A DNA stretch of 64,000 nt from an uncultured SAR116 cluster alpha proteobacterium (GTDB lineage Bacteria; Pseudomonadota; Alphaproteobacteria; Puniceispirillales; Marisalimonadaceae): contig CABYBQ010000001.1 in assembly GCA_902517275.1 (NCBI GenBank), forward strand, positions 24,224 to 88,223. Direction: 5' to 3'. Positions 1-10,956 of the stretch are shown here, one piece after another (position 1 is the first letter of the stretch; each line of letters begins with the position of its first letter). Position numbers and translations under genes: made by a program. Under the pieces are notes generated by a model. It saw only the letters and a list, made by a program, of their open reading frames with translations. It was not told the DNA's origin and made no database searches.

Positions 1-603
1 GTAAATCATAATAAGTTAACTAAAGATCACCTAGTAGTGTCTAATGCTTCTTGTACAACGAACTGTCTAGCTCCAGTTGCAATGGTTATTAATCAGGGGG
101 TAGGAATTTCTCAAGGATTTATGACTACAATTCATTCTTACACTGGTGATCAACCAACACTGGATACTATGCATTCTGATATGTATAGAGCAAGAGCCGC
201 TGCAGGTAATATGATACCAACATCAACTGGAGCTGCAAAAGCAGTAGGTTTAGTTTTACCAGAATTAAATGGAAAGTTAGATGGTGTCTCAATGAGAGTA
301 CCAACTCAAAATGTATCAGTTGTGGACTTTAAATTTAACGCTGTAAAATCCACCTCTGTAGATGAGATTAATAATCTTATTAAAAAAGCTTCTAATAGTG
401 AACTTTCAAATATTCTTGGATATACAGATGAACCTCTTGTATCAAGTGATTTTAACCATGATTCAAGATCATCCGTTTTTCATATGGACCAAACAAAGGT
501 GATGGATGGATCATTTGTAAGAGTTTTAAGCTGGTACGATAATGAATGGGGTTTTTCTAATAGAATGTCAGATACAGCTGTGGCTATGAGCAAAACAATT
601 TAG
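1..603 (+). CDS. gap: glyceraldehyde-3-phosphate dehydrogenase, C-terminal part (truncated by window start)
   Basis: Frame open from base 1; SNASCTTNCLAP active-site motif, NMIPTSTGAAKAVG, WYDNEWGFSNRM. Confidence 0.97.
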   Translation, partial: VNHNKLTKDHLVVSNASCTTNCLAPVAMVINQGVGISQGFMTTIHSYTGDQPTLDTMHSDMYRARAAAGNMIPTSTGAAKAVGLVLPELNGKLDGVSMRVPTQNVSVVDFKFNAVKSTSVDEINNLIKKASNSELSNILGYTDEPLVSSDFNHDSRSSVFHMDQTKVMDGSFVRVLSWYDNEWGFSNRMSDTAVAMSKTI

Positions 604-642
604 TTTGTTGTTACTATTCTATTTTTGAAGGAAATAAATTAA

Positions 643-1302
643 ATGAAAGAAGTTATTATTGCGCCTTCAATATTATCTGCTGATTTTGGTTCATTAGCAA
701 ATGATGTTAAACTGGTTGATGAAGCTGGTGCTGATTGGATACACTTGGATGTAATGGATGGTCATTTTGTACCAAACCTTACTTTTGGTCCTCCAATTAT
801 TAAATCGATAAGACCATATTCTGAAAAACCTTTTGATGCACATCTCATGGTTACAAACCCTGATGATTTATTAGAAGAATATGTAGCCGCTGGCGTCAAC
901 ATGATTACTGTCCATAAGGAAGTTACTCCACATCTTGATAGAACTCTAACTAGAATAAGAAATTTAGGCTGTAAAGCTGGAGTTTCTATAAATCCAGGGA
1001 CATCTCTTTCTGGATTGGAATTCTTGTTAGAAAAACTTGATTTAATACTTATTATGAGTGTTAACCCTGGATTTGGTGGACAATCATTTATAAATTCTTC
1101 AATAGATAAAATTATAGCTGTTAGAGACCTGGTTTCATGTAAACCTATAAATATTCAAGTTGATGGAGGCATAAATAATGAAATTGCACCTCAAGTTATT
1201 AAAGCAGGCGCCAATGTATTAGTTGCTGGATCCGCTATTTTTTCAGGGTCTAATCTTATAAGTTATCGAAAGAATATTGCTTCACTTCGGAATATACCTT
1301 AA
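643..1302 (+). CDS. rpe: ribulose-phosphate 3-epimerase
   Basis: APSILSADFGSL, HLDVMDGHFVPNLTFGP, MSVNPGFGGQSFI, QVDGGIN motifs. Confidence 0.97.
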   Translation: MKEVIIAPSILSADFGSLANDVKLVDEAGADWIHLDVMDGHFVPNLTFGPPIIKSIRPYSEKPFDAHLMVTNPDDLLEEYVAAGVNMITVHKEVTPHLDRTLTRIRNLGCKAGVSINPGTSLSGLEFLLEKLDLILIMSVNPGFGGQSFINSSIDKIIAVRDLVSCKPINIQVDGGINNEIAPQVIKAGANVLVAGSAIFSGSNLISYRKNIASLRNIP

Positions 1303-1305
1303 ATT

Positions 1306-1983
1306 ATGGGGTATCTTAATTATAATATAATTTTTGATTTAGATGGGACTTTAGTTCATTCAGTTCCGGACATGCATAATGCAATAAATAAAACTTTAAC
1401 CCAATATAAATTAGCAAATATATCAGAACAAAAGCTACAAACTTTTGTAGGAGAAGGAATGTTGTCTTTATCAAAAAAAGTAGTAGATTATTGTGGAGGC
1501 AATGAAGAGTTGTATGAAACTGTTTTTAAGAGTTATAGACAGAATTATTCGATTGAGCCTTATAAATATAGTACTCTAATGCCTGGCGTAATGAACGCTC
1601 TTAATTATTTTTATGACCAAAAAATTCCTATGGGAATATGTACTAATAAAAGACAATTTGTTACTGAAAAACTAATTAAACAGATGAGTTTAGACAAATT
1701 TTTTGACGTTGTCATTGGAGCACAAGATAATATACCACTTAAGCCAAAACCTGACATGATACAGTTAACAATTAATCAATTTAATTCAATCAAGGGCTCT
1801 TTTTTTATGGTGGGTGACACTTCTAATGATATAGATGCTGCTAAATCTGCAAATATTAAGTCTATTGCCGTTAATGGAGGTTATACACACGTTGATATAA
1901 ATTCTCTAGGTGCAGATTATACTTTAGACACAATGGAGGAGATTATTGATCTTTTCAGGTCGTTTAAATTGGGTCCCAACTAA
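1306..1983 (+). CDS. gph: phosphoglycolate phosphatase, HAD family
   Basis: FDLDGTLVHSVPD, GICTNK, KPKPDM, MVGDTSNDIDAAKSA HAD motifs; follows rpe. Confidence 0.88.
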   Translation: MGYLNYNIIFDLDGTLVHSVPDMHNAINKTLTQYKLANISEQKLQTFVGEGMLSLSKKVVDYCGGNEELYETVFKSYRQNYSIEPYKYSTLMPGVMNALNYFYDQKIPMGICTNKRQFVTEKLIKQMSLDKFFDVVIGAQDNIPLKPKPDMIQLTINQFNSIKGSFFMVGDTSNDIDAAKSANIKSIAVNGGYTHVDINSLGADYTLDTMEEIIDLFRSFKLGPN

Positions 1984-2884
1984 AGACATCACCACTCCTG
2001 TCATTAGGTGTCATTGAACTTCTAAGTGACGGATAAGCTCTCTCAGCTATTTCATGAGGGGTCCAGCCTGAATCAGAGTGGATACTTTTTATAGGTCTGT
2101 TTTGATTATATATAAAAAGTTCATTTAATCTTGCACTGAAAATTTGTCCAGTAACTTCATTTGCAGCGGCAGATGCTAAGAAAACAGCTAAAGGAGCATT
2201 CTTTTCAGGAGTCATTTTTTTAAGTCTTTCGACTCTTTCTTTTTCAGACTCTGTAGTTGAAGGAATTGAGTTTGTCATTCTGCTCCAAGCAAATGGAGCA
2301 ATACAATTCGATCTGACATTGTATCTACTCATATCTAATGCAATAGATTTTGATAACCCAGCAATACCTAGTTTAGCAGCTGAATAATTAGCTTGGCCAA
2401 AATTACCAATTAAACCAGATGTACTGGTCATATGAACATACGAGCCTGATTTTTGCTCACGGAAATAAGGAGCAGCCGCTCGGCTAACGTAAAAACCACC
2501 ATTCAAATGGACGTTAATAACACTTTCCCAGTCAGATGGTTCCATTTTATGAAAAATTGTATCTCTTAAAATACCCGCATTGTTAATAACAATATCAATT
2601 TTGCCAAATGTATCTATAGCCTTTTTAACGATCAATTGAGCACTTTCCCAAGTAGAAACACTCTCGTTACTAATAACTGCTTTACCTCCCTTTTGTGTAA
2701 TTAACCCAGTAGTCTCTTCAGCGGGAGAATTTGAACCACCCTCGCCAGTCAATGAAACTCCTATATCATTTACAACTATAGATGTTCCTTCAGCAGCTAG
2801 TGCTAAAGCTATTTCTCGACCGATACCTCCACCTGCACCAGTTACAATAGCTACTTTATCCTTAAGTTCTAAATCAATACTCAT
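1964..2884 (-). CDS. SDR family oxidoreductase (peroxisomal-type 3-hydroxyacyl-CoA dehydrogenase-like)
   Basis: VTGAGGGIGREIA, NNAGILRD, YSAAKLGIAGLSKSIA. Confidence 0.85.
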   Translation of the reverse strand: MSIDLELKDKVAIVTGAGGGIGREIALALAAEGTSIVVNDIGVSLTGEGGSNSPAEETTGLITQKGGKAVISNESVSTWESAQLIVKKAIDTFGKIDIVINNAGILRDTIFHKMEPSDWESVINVHLNGGFYVSRAAAPYFREQKSGSYVHMTSTSGLIGNFGQANYSAAKLGIAGLSKSIALDMSRYNVRSNCIAPFAWSRMTNSIPSTTESEKERVERLKKMTPEKNAPLAVFLASAAANEVTGQIFSARLNELFIYNQNRPIKSIHSDSGWTPHEIAERAYPSLRSSMTPNDRSGDVFSWDPI

Positions 2885-3007
2885 GAGTCAAATTCCTAAA
2901 TAGTTCAATATTTATAATATAAATTTTGAGTTATCAAGTCACCAAAAATATTTTGAATAACCTAACTGTTGATAATAAGAAATTATATGATATTAACTAA
3001 AGTGAAT

Positions 3008-3084
3008 GACCTCGTAGCTCATCTGGATAGAGCGCAAGATTCCTAATCTTGAGGTAACAGGTTCGAGTCCTGTCGAGGTCACCA
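3008..3084 (+). tRNA. tRNA-Arg (anticodon CCT), CCA encoded
   Basis: Cloverleaf: GACCTCG/CGAGGTC acceptor, CAAGA-TTCCTAA-TCTTG anticodon arm, ACAGG-TTCGAGT-CCTGT T arm, A+CCA 3' end. Confidence 0.95.
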
Positions 3085-3167
3085 TCATTCAATAAAATCA
3101 ATGGTTTAATGTTTAGTCTTTAAACAAACTTATAAATTATCTCATTAAAAATTTATGTTTATTCCAT

Positions 3168-3556
3168 TTAAAACAGAGTCTTTTTAAATTCAATATATGA
3201 AAATGGAGAATTATTGTAGATAATTTTATCATTGACTTTTGAAGGGTTCATTTGAAACGACTGTTCATTTCCAAAACTATAAATTATTTTATTTTTAGAT
3301 TTAATTTTAAAAGTATGTTTTGAGCTTTTTGTATCGCTATTAGAATATCCATTTTTTGTTTCTAACGATTTATTAGCTTTTAGATTTCTTAATGAGAAAA
3401 ATAATTTTAAATATTTATTTATTTTATCATCATATTGATAATCATTAAAAAATTTGCTGGCAATTTTTCAATATCGTTACCAAAAACTACAGAAGTGTTC
3501 GTTAAAAAGTGGCCACTACTATAAATTTGATTAATTTTGAACTTAGTAACATTAAA
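3168..3556 (-). pseudogene. decayed protein-coding remnant, unknown family
   Basis: Minus strand reads ...NVTKFKINQIYSSGHFLTNTSVVFGNDIEK then, after a one-base shift in an A-run, IASKFFNDYQYDDKINKYLKLFFSLRNLKANKSLETKNGYSNSDTKSSKHTFKIKSKNKIIYSFGNEQSFQMNPSKVNDKIIYNNSPFSYIEFKKTLF*. No ATG start. Confidence 0.4.
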
Positions 3557-3741
3557 GTGTAACCCCTAATTTAATGTCTATTCTATAAGTAATTAGTAAT
3601 AAATAAATATTAACAAGATTCAAAAATTAGAAATTTATTAGTCTGTGATTGTATTAAAGTATCTTATACTTATATCTAGATAGTAAGTAAAATTGCACCT
3701 TAATATCTAATGCTTATATTTTTAACATTCACACTCATATC

Positions 3742-4644
3742 TTGGACAGTATAATAATTATGGATTTTTTTAATGATTTCAAAATATCTTTTGTAGAAAT
3801 CAAAAGAGGTGCAATAAGATATAGAAGGGGTGGAAGTGGTCCTCCTCTATTAATGTTACATGGTAATCCACAAACGCATGCAATGTGGCATAAAGTTGCG
3901 CCAGCTGTTGTAAAGAATTTTACAGTAATTTGTCCCGATATTCCTGGTTATGGTAAATCATTCAAACCTAATTTATCAGAAGACCATAAAGAGTATTCAA
4001 AAGTCAGTATGGCTAATGACTTAATAGAATTTATGAAATTATTAGGTTTTACGTCTTTTTACATAATTGCACACGATAGAGGAGCAAGAATAGCTCATCG
4101 ATTAGCTTTAGATTTTCCAGATAAAGTTTTAAAAATGATATTACTAGATATTATTCCTACCATTGAGCATTTTGAAAGAACAAACATGGATTTTGCAATG
4201 GGTTATTATCATTGGTTTTGGTTGGCGCAGAGAAATCCTATCCCTGAGTCTTTAATAAATAAAGCGCCTGAAGAGTGGTTTTTTGCACACACATCAAGAG
4301 AAAAGAAGAAAAAAGATTTTTTTTCAAAAAAAGCTTTGAATGATTATATCGAATGTGTAAAAAATCCAGAAACTATAAATGCAATATGTGAAGATTATAG
4401 AGCTGCTGCCTCAATTGACTTAAAAGATGATAAAATAAGTAGAGAAAATAAAATTAAGATAAGTGTACCTATATTAGTTTTATGGGGGAAAAAAGGTAAG
4501 ATTGGGCAATGGTACAAACCTTTATCTATTTGGAAAGAGTATTGCTCTAACGAAGTAAAAGGGTATGGAATTGACACAGGGCACTATTTAGCTGAAGAAA
4601 ATCCTGAGGAAATCATTATAAATATTAAAGAGTTTTTAACATAG
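3742..4644 (+). CDS. alpha/beta hydrolase, fluoroacetate/haloacetate dehalogenase-like
   Basis: LMLHGNPQTHAMWHKVAP, HDRGARIAHRLALDFP, YYHWFWLAQ, CEDYRAAA, DTGHYLAEENPE resemble the haloacetate dehalogenase family. Confidence 0.8.
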   Translation: MDSIIIMDFFNDFKISFVEIKRGAIRYRRGGSGPPLLMLHGNPQTHAMWHKVAPAVVKNFTVICPDIPGYGKSFKPNLSEDHKEYSKVSMANDLIEFMKLLGFTSFYIIAHDRGARIAHRLALDFPDKVLKMILLDIIPTIEHFERTNMDFAMGYYHWFWLAQRNPIPESLINKAPEEWFFAHTSREKKKKDFFSKKALNDYIECVKNPETINAICEDYRAAASIDLKDDKISRENKIKISVPILVLWGKKGKIGQWYKPLSIWKEYCSNEVKGYGIDTGHYLAEENPEEIIINIKEFLT

Positions 4645-4670
4645 ATAAGAATGAGGTTTTAAATTTAAAA

Positions 4671-6461
4671 ATGAATGAAATTAAATTAAATGAAATGAAT
4701 AATCAGTTGCCAAATTGGGATCTTTCAGAAATATATAAGGATATCAAGGACCCAAATATTGCAAAAGATATAAAAGAAATTAAAGCGTTATCTGATGATT
4801 TCTTAACAAAATGGAAAGGGAAAATAAATAAACTAGGTGCGTCTGATTTTGTAATTTGTATAGAAAAGTATCAAGCAATAAACGAAGCTATCTACAAAAT
4901 TGGAACGCACAGCAGCTTAATATTTGCCACAAATATGGAAGATCCTGAAATTACGAGATATAATTCTTCCATTTCGGACCAAATAACTGAGACACTCTCT
5001 TCTTTAATTTTTTTCACATTAGAATTGTCAAAAATAGATGAAAAGACAATTGACAAATGGATGAAAGATAAAAGTGCGCAAACATGGCAACCATTTCTAA
5101 AAATATTGAGAAAAAGAAATCCATATCTCTTAGATCCATTAGTAGAAGAAATTTTAATTGAAAAATCTGCTACTGGAAGATCTGCTTGGGTTAGACTTTT
5201 TGATGAAACTTCAGCAGCTCTTCGCTTTCCTTTTAGAAAAGATTTGCTAAGTGAAGCTGAAATTCTAAATCTTTTATCGGATAAGGATCCAGAAAATAGA
5301 AAAATTGCAGGTAAATCTCTTTCAGAAATTTTAGATAAAAATAAGCGTACATTATCAACGATACTGAATGTAATTTCCCGAGATAGATATATTGAGGATA
5401 ACAAAAGAGGATTTCACAGGATAATATCTTCCCGCAATTTGGATAATGATGTCGAAGATGAAGTAGTTGATGCACTTGTAAACACTGTCGATAAAGCAAT
5501 GCCAAAGCTCACGCATAGATATTATAAATGGAAGGCTAAACAGTTTGGTAAAAGTAAGTTGGATTGGTGGGATAGGAATGCTCCACTACCTCAAACATCA
5601 GATATAAACATTAAGTGGTTAGATGCTAAGAGTATTATTCTAGATTCTTTTTCTTCCTTTCATCCAAAAATTTCTAACTTGGCAGAATTATTTTTTAAAA
5701 ATAACTGGATAGATGCAAGTGTGAGGCAGGGTAAAGCATCAGGTGCTTTTGCACATCCATCAGTACCTTCTTTACACCCTTATATTTTAGTTAACTACCA
5801 AGGTAAAATAAGAGACGTCATGACTCTGGCCCATGAATTAGGACACGGAGTTCATCAAATTTTAGCAGCTAAAAATGGTTTGTTAATGGCCGAAACACCT
5901 TTAACACTTGCAGAAACGGCATCAGTTTTTGGTGAAATGTTAGTATTTAGAAAACTATTGGGTGAAAGCTCAGTAGAACAAAAAAAACAATTATTAGCAG
6001 GTAAAATTGAGGATATGTTAAATACTGTTGCTAGACAAATTGGTTTTCATCAATTTGAAGTTAAATTCCATGAAGCAAGAATAAAATCTGAATTAACGCC
6101 CGATGAAATAGGTGATATTTGGATGGAAACTCAGAAAAATGCCGTTGGACCATATGTTAACCTTAACAATGATTATAGAGTATTATGGGGTTATATCCCG
6201 CATTTTGTACATACTCCATTTTACGTGTACGCATACGCATTTGGAGATGGTTTAGTTAATGCTCTTTGGTACGCCTATCAAAAAAGTGATAAAGATGAAT
6301 TTTCAAAAAAGTATATTGAGATGTTATCTTCAGGCGGGACAAAAAGTCACAACGATTTACTAAGACCATTTAATTTAAGCGCTTATGAAGATAGTTTTTG
6401 GGATAAAGGCATTTCCATGATTACTGGCTTAATTGATGAGTTGGAGGCTTTGCAAAACTAA
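4671..6461 (+). CDS. pepF: oligoendopeptidase F (M3 family)
   Basis: HELGHGVHQ zinc motif; overall M3 layout. Confidence 0.93.
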   Translation: MNEIKLNEMNNQLPNWDLSEIYKDIKDPNIAKDIKEIKALSDDFLTKWKGKINKLGASDFVICIEKYQAINEAIYKIGTHSSLIFATNMEDPEITRYNSSISDQITETLSSLIFFTLELSKIDEKTIDKWMKDKSAQTWQPFLKILRKRNPYLLDPLVEEILIEKSATGRSAWVRLFDETSAALRFPFRKDLLSEAEILNLLSDKDPENRKIAGKSLSEILDKNKRTLSTILNVISRDRYIEDNKRGFHRIISSRNLDNDVEDEVVDALVNTVDKAMPKLTHRYYKWKAKQFGKSKLDWWDRNAPLPQTSDINIKWLDAKSIILDSFSSFHPKISNLAELFFKNNWIDASVRQGKASGAFAHPSVPSLHPYILVNYQGKIRDVMTLAHELGHGVHQILAAKNGLLMAETPLTLAETASVFGEMLVFRKLLGESSVEQKKQLLAGKIEDMLNTVARQIGFHQFEVKFHEARIKSELTPDEIGDIWMETQKNAVGPYVNLNNDYRVLWGYIPHFVHTPFYVYAYAFGDGLVNALWYAYQKSDKDEFSKKYIEMLSSGGTKSHNDLLRPFNLSAYEDSFWDKGISMITGLIDELEALQN

Positions 6462-6490
6462 TAACAATTTTCGATAGAGTTTTAACAATA

Positions 6491-7861
6491 ATGAAAAACA
6501 AAAATAATTTTCGAGATGAACTAAGTTCCTCAATGACTGGAGGAAGACTTAGACGTTATGCAAAAGTTACCTCTGCAATGGGAGGGCTGGCAGCTAGGTT
6601 GGCTGGTGAAAAATATTTGGGAATAAAAATAGATAGGGAGCAACATGCTTCTGACTTAAGAGCAGCCCTTGGTGGATTAAAAGGACCTTTAATGAAAGTT
6701 GCTCAGATTTTAGCTACTATCCCTGATGCACTTCCTAAAGAATATGTTAATGAGCTATCGCATCTCCAAGCAGATGCCCCATCAATGGGTTGGCTTTTTG
6801 TCAAAAGAAGAATGAAAGCCGAATTAGGTGAGAATTGGTTAACTAACTTTAAAGATTTTGATAAACAAGCCTCTGCTGCTGCTTCACTTGGTCAAGTTCA
6901 TTTTGCTGAAAGTATTGATGGAAAGGAACTAGCCTGTAAATTACAATACCCTGATATGGGTTCAGCAGTCCAAGCTGATTTAAAACAGTTGAAACTAATT
7001 TTTTCATTATATGAAAAGTATGACTCAGCTATATCAACTGAAGCTATACACGAAGAATTGTCTGATCGATTAAAAGAAGAACTCGATTATTCACACGAAA
7101 TTAAAAATTTAAAATTATACAGGCACATGTTATCAGATTATAGTGAAATCAGTTTGCCAGATCCTATTGAAGACGTGTCTACTAGTAGACTTCTTACTAT
7201 GACGAAGGTTCATGGTGTAAAAATTATGGACTTTATTGCTAATAATTCTGGAATAAAAATGAGAAATCAAGTTGCTATGAATATGTTTAAAGCTTGGTAC
7301 ATACCCTTTTACAAATTTGGCGTCATTCACGGTGACCCGCATTTAGGAAATTACACAATTCGACCTGATGGTGGTGTTAATCTAATGGATTTTGGATGCA
7401 TAAGAATATTTAGACCAGACTTTGTTACAGGTGTAATCGAGTTATATCAAGCTCTTAGGGATGGAGATGAAGAACAGGCAGTTAATGCTTATAAGAGATG
7501 GGGTTTTGAAAATCCCTCAAAAGAACTAATCAGTGTATTAAATATATGGGCTAATTTCATTTACCAACCTTTATTAGAAGATAAAGTGAGATTAATTAAT
7601 CCAAGTGAATCAGGTCAATATGGAAGAGAAACTGCAGAGAAAGTCCATGAAGAACTAAAAAAGATAGGAGGTGTAAAGCCTCCTAGAGAATTTGTTTTAA
7701 TGGATAGAGCTGCAGTTGGATTAGGCTCAGTTTTTATGCATTTGAAAGCAGAAGTTAATTGGTATAGAATTTTCCACGATTTAGTCGGTAACTTTAATGA
7801 AGCAACATTAACCAAAAGACAACAGCAGGCTATAAAAAAATCAGGTTTAGATAGTAAATAA
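6491..7861 (+). CDS. ABC1 kinase-like/UbiB (AarF) family protein
   Basis: AAASLGQVHFA, ELACKLQYPDM, FGVIHGDPHLGNYTI, NLMDFGCIR. Confidence 0.92.
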   Translation: MKNKNNFRDELSSSMTGGRLRRYAKVTSAMGGLAARLAGEKYLGIKIDREQHASDLRAALGGLKGPLMKVAQILATIPDALPKEYVNELSHLQADAPSMGWLFVKRRMKAELGENWLTNFKDFDKQASAAASLGQVHFAESIDGKELACKLQYPDMGSAVQADLKQLKLIFSLYEKYDSAISTEAIHEELSDRLKEELDYSHEIKNLKLYRHMLSDYSEISLPDPIEDVSTSRLLTMTKVHGVKIMDFIANNSGIKMRNQVAMNMFKAWYIPFYKFGVIHGDPHLGNYTIRPDGGVNLMDFGCIRIFRPDFVTGVIELYQALRDGDEEQAVNAYKRWGFENPSKELISVLNIWANFIYQPLLEDKVRLINPSESGQYGRETAEKVHEELKKIGGVKPPREFVLMDRAAVGLGSVFMHLKAEVNWYRIFHDLVGNFNEATLTKRQQQAIKKSGLDSK

Positions 7862-7864
7862 TCA

Positions 7865-9247
7865 TCAGCTAATATTTTGTAATATTGTGTCTAAAGATTT
7901 TTTTGCATCACCATAAACCATTCTAGAATTTTCTTTAAAAAATAGAGGATTTTCAATGCCAGAATATCCTTTACCTTGTCCCCTTTTTGAAATAAAAACT
8001 TGTTTAGCTTTCCAAACTTCTAAAACGGGCATTCCCGCAATCGGGCTATTGGGGTCCTCCTGGGCGGCTGGATTTACAATATCATTTGCTCCAAGTATCA
8101 TGACAACATCAGTTACAGGAAAATCAGAATTAATTTCATCCATTTCTAATACAATGTCATATGGTACTTTAGCTTCAGCAAGTAGAACATTCATGTGACC
8201 TGGAAGACGACCTGCAACTGGATGAATCCCGAATCGAACTTCTTTCTTTTTTGCTCTTAATCGCGATGTTAATTCAGAAACAGCGCTTTGCGCTTGTGCT
8301 ACGGCCATCCCATAACCTGGAACAATTATTATTTTATTTGCTTCATTTAACGCAGATGCAACAGATTCTATATCTATTGGTTTCATTTCGCCTTCTATAT
8401 CCATAGCAGGTCCGCTTGTATCACCCCACCCACCAAGAATAACTGAAAGAAAATTTCTATTCATTGCTTTGCACATTATATATGAAAGTATAGCGCCTGA
8501 AGATCCAACAAGAGCACCAGTAACAATTAAAAGGTCATTTCCGAGCATAAAACCAGTGGCAGCAGCTGCCCAACCAGAATATGAATTGAGCATTGAGACA
8601 ACAACTGGCATGTCTGCGCCACCAATTGCGAGGACGAGATGCGCTCCTATAACAAAGGCAATAATTGTCATTATAATTAATGTCCAGTTACCTTCATGAC
8701 TTAGGAACATATAACCAAGAAATAAACATCCAAACAACATGGCTAAATTTAAAGCATGTCTCCCAGGTAAGATTAGCGCCTTACCTGTAATAATTTCGGA
8801 TAGTTTTCCAAAAGCTACAATAGATCCTGTAAAAGTAATTGCACCAATAAACACACCTATAAAAACCTCAACATTATGTATTGTTAGCTGAGAAGAGGAC
8901 ATTTCTATATGCGGCAACATAGCTGAATTTATTCCAATAAAGACAGCTGCCAATCCTACAAAAGAATGGAGAGCAGCAACTAGTTGAGGCATACCTGTCA
9001 TTTGAACTTTTTTAGCTACAATGGCTCCTATCAATGAGCCAATAACTATGGCACCGATTAACCAATGAAGCCATTTTGTTAAAAAAACTTGATTACCAAA
9101 GATAGTAGCTACCACGGCAATTACCATTCCTACTATGCCATACCATACAGCCCTTTTTGCTTTTTCTTGATTGCTTAAGCCTCCTAAAGCAAGAATAAAA
9201 AGCACACTAGAAGTAATATATGAAGCAGTTAGTATTCCAATAGTCAT
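7865..9247 (-). CDS. pntB: NAD(P) transhydrogenase subunit beta
   Basis: NADP-binding domain [46 protein letters not shown]. Confidence 0.97.
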   Translation of the reverse strand: MTIGILTASYITSSVLFILALGGLSNQEKAKRAVWYGIVGMVIAVVATIFGNQVFLTKWLHWLIGAIVIGSLIGAIVAKKVQMTGMPQLVAALHSFVGLAAVFIGINSAMLPHIEMSSSQLTIHNVEVFIGVFIGAITFTGSIVAFGKLSEIITGKALILPGRHALNLAMLFGCLFLGYMFLSHEGNWTLIIMTIIAFVIGAHLVLAIGGADMPVVVSMLNSYSGWAAAATGFMLGNDLLIVTGALVGSSGAILSYIMCKAMNRNFLSVILGGWGDTSGPAMDIEGEMKPIDIESVASALNEANKIIIVPGYGMAVAQAQSAVSELTSRLRAKKKEVRFGIHPVAGRLPGHMNVLLAEAKVPYDIVLEMDEINSDFPVTDVVMILGANDIVNPAAQEDPNSPIAGMPVLEVWKAKQVFISKRGQGKGYSGIENPLFFKENSRMVYGDAKKSLDTILQNIS

Positions 9248-9262
9248 TTCTAAATCCTTTAC

Positions 9263-10840
9263 TTAGCTTCTTTGAAACATTGCTAACATCCGTTTAGTAA
9301 CCATAAAACCTCCAACAATATTAATTGTTGCGATAAAAATAGAGACTAATGCTAAGATACTAACAATATCATTATCAGTTTTCATCTGTAATAAAGCACC
9401 AATTATAATAATACTTGAAATAGCATTTGTTACTGCCATAAGAGGTGTATGAAGAGAATGTGATACATTCCAAATAACTTGATAACCGACAAAACATGAT
9501 AATATAAAAACTATAAAATGTTGCATAAAATCAGCAGGTGCATAAATGCCTATAAACCAAGTTGTTAGAGCTCCGAGAACTAAAAGCATGACTTGCAATT
9601 TACCAGCTTTCTTTTCAGCATCTATTTTATCTTTATTAATTTCTTCGACAGTTTTTTGTTTTGTTTCCTTGTGAGTATGTTTTGCTATAGCGGTTATTTT
9701 TGGCTTTGGGGGAGGGAAGGTTATCTCTCCATTATGAAGTACAGTTGCGCCTCTGATTACATCATCTTCCATATTAGTTATTGGTACACCATTCTTTTCA
9801 GGTGTTAAATCATCAATCATATGCCGAATATTTGTTGAATATAAATTGGATGACTGTGTAGCCATTCTACTTGGTAAATCTGTATACCCAATCACTCTCA
9901 CTTTATTTTTTGTTTCCACCATTTTATGAGGCTTGGTTACATCACAGTTTCCACCTTGTTCAGCAGCTAGATCGACTACAACGGAACCCGGTTTCATTAA
10001 GTCTACCATTTCCTTAGGCCAAAGTTTTGGTGCAGGCATTCCAGGAATAAGAGCTGTAGTGATTACTATGTCTATCTCAGGAGCCTGCTCTCTAAATAAC
10101 TCCATTTCTTTTTTAATAAATTCTTTAGAGGCTGGCTTTGCATAACCACCATCGCCAGTACCGTCGGACTTAAAATCAAGCATTAGGAATTCTGCTCCCA
10201 TTGATTCGATTTGTTCCGCGACTTCTGGTCTTACATCAAATGCTCTAACTATAGCACCCATGGACTGAGCAGTACCAATTGCTGCAAGTCCTGCAACTCC
10301 AGCACCTATTACAAGTATTTTAGCAGGTGGAACTTTTCCAGCAGCAGTAATTTGTCCAGTGAAAAATCTTCCAAATTGATTTCCAGCTTCAATAATAGCT
10401 CTGTATCCTGCAATATTAGCCATTGAAGATAAAGCATCCATTTTTTGGGCCCTACTTATCCGGGGGATCATATCCATTGCTTGGACTGTTACCTTTTTCT
10501 TTTTTAAATTTTCAAGTAAAGGTTTGTTTTGTCCAGGCCAAATAAAACTTATAATATGTTGATTTACTTTAACTTTTGTAAGCTCTGTCTTTTCAGGACC
10601 TCTTACTTTTAATATAATGTCTGACTCTTTCCAAAGTTGGCTAGCATTTTTAACAATCTTGACCCCTGCGTCTTTATAATCTTTATCTGAAAAATTAGAA
10701 TTAATTCCCGCGTTAGATTCTAAAATACATTGATAACCTAATTTTTGAAGTTGCTTTGCACTTTCAGGTGTCATAGCAACTCTGTTTTCACCTTTAAAAA
10801 TTTCTTTTGGACTTCCAATGATCATATATAATGTCCTCAT
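9263..10840 (-). CDS. pntA: NAD(P) transhydrogenase subunit alpha (single-chain alpha; start probably at the internal Met of MIIGSPKE)
   Basis: GSPKEIFKGENRVAMTPES, VIGAGVAGLAAIGTA; C-terminal hydrophobic helices in the same ORF; adjacent to pntB. Confidence 0.96.
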   Translation of the reverse strand: MRTLYMIIGSPKEIFKGENRVAMTPESAKQLQKLGYQCILESNAGINSNFSDKDYKDAGVKIVKNASQLWKESDIILKVRGPEKTELTKVKVNQHIISFIWPGQNKPLLENLKKKKVTVQAMDMIPRISRAQKMDALSSMANIAGYRAIIEAGNQFGRFFTGQITAAGKVPPAKILVIGAGVAGLAAIGTAQSMGAIVRAFDVRPEVAEQIESMGAEFLMLDFKSDGTGDGGYAKPASKEFIKKEMELFREQAPEIDIVITTALIPGMPAPKLWPKEMVDLMKPGSVVVDLAAEQGGNCDVTKPHKMVETKNKVRVIGYTDLPSRMATQSSNLYSTNIRHMIDDLTPEKNGVPITNMEDDVIRGATVLHNGEITFPPPKPKITAIAKHTHKETKQKTVEEINKDKIDAEKKAGKLQVMLLVLGALTTWFIGIYAPADFMQHFIVFILSCFVGYQVIWNVSHSLHTPLMAVTNAISSIIIIGALLQMKTDNDIVSILALVSIFIATINIVGGFMVTKRMLAMFQRS

Positions 10841-10896
10841 TATAATGTGTTGAATAATATGTTAATATCAAATAACAAAATATTGATAAAGTTTTA

Positions 10897-10931
10897 CAAA
10901 AAAAAACCGCAATTAATATTTATGCGGTTTA
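10897..10931 (-). terminator. rho-independent terminator downstream of rpsU
   Basis: AAACCGCA...TGCGGTTT stem followed on the minus strand by a T-run; 26 bp after the rpsU stop. Confidence 0.8.
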
Positions 10932-10956
10932 GTTAGGTTACAATAATATTTTTATC

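Noticed and set aside
4892-5404. 170-aa ORF antisense to pepF
   Set aside because: Ser/Leu-rich product antisense to a clear M3 peptidase; spurious.
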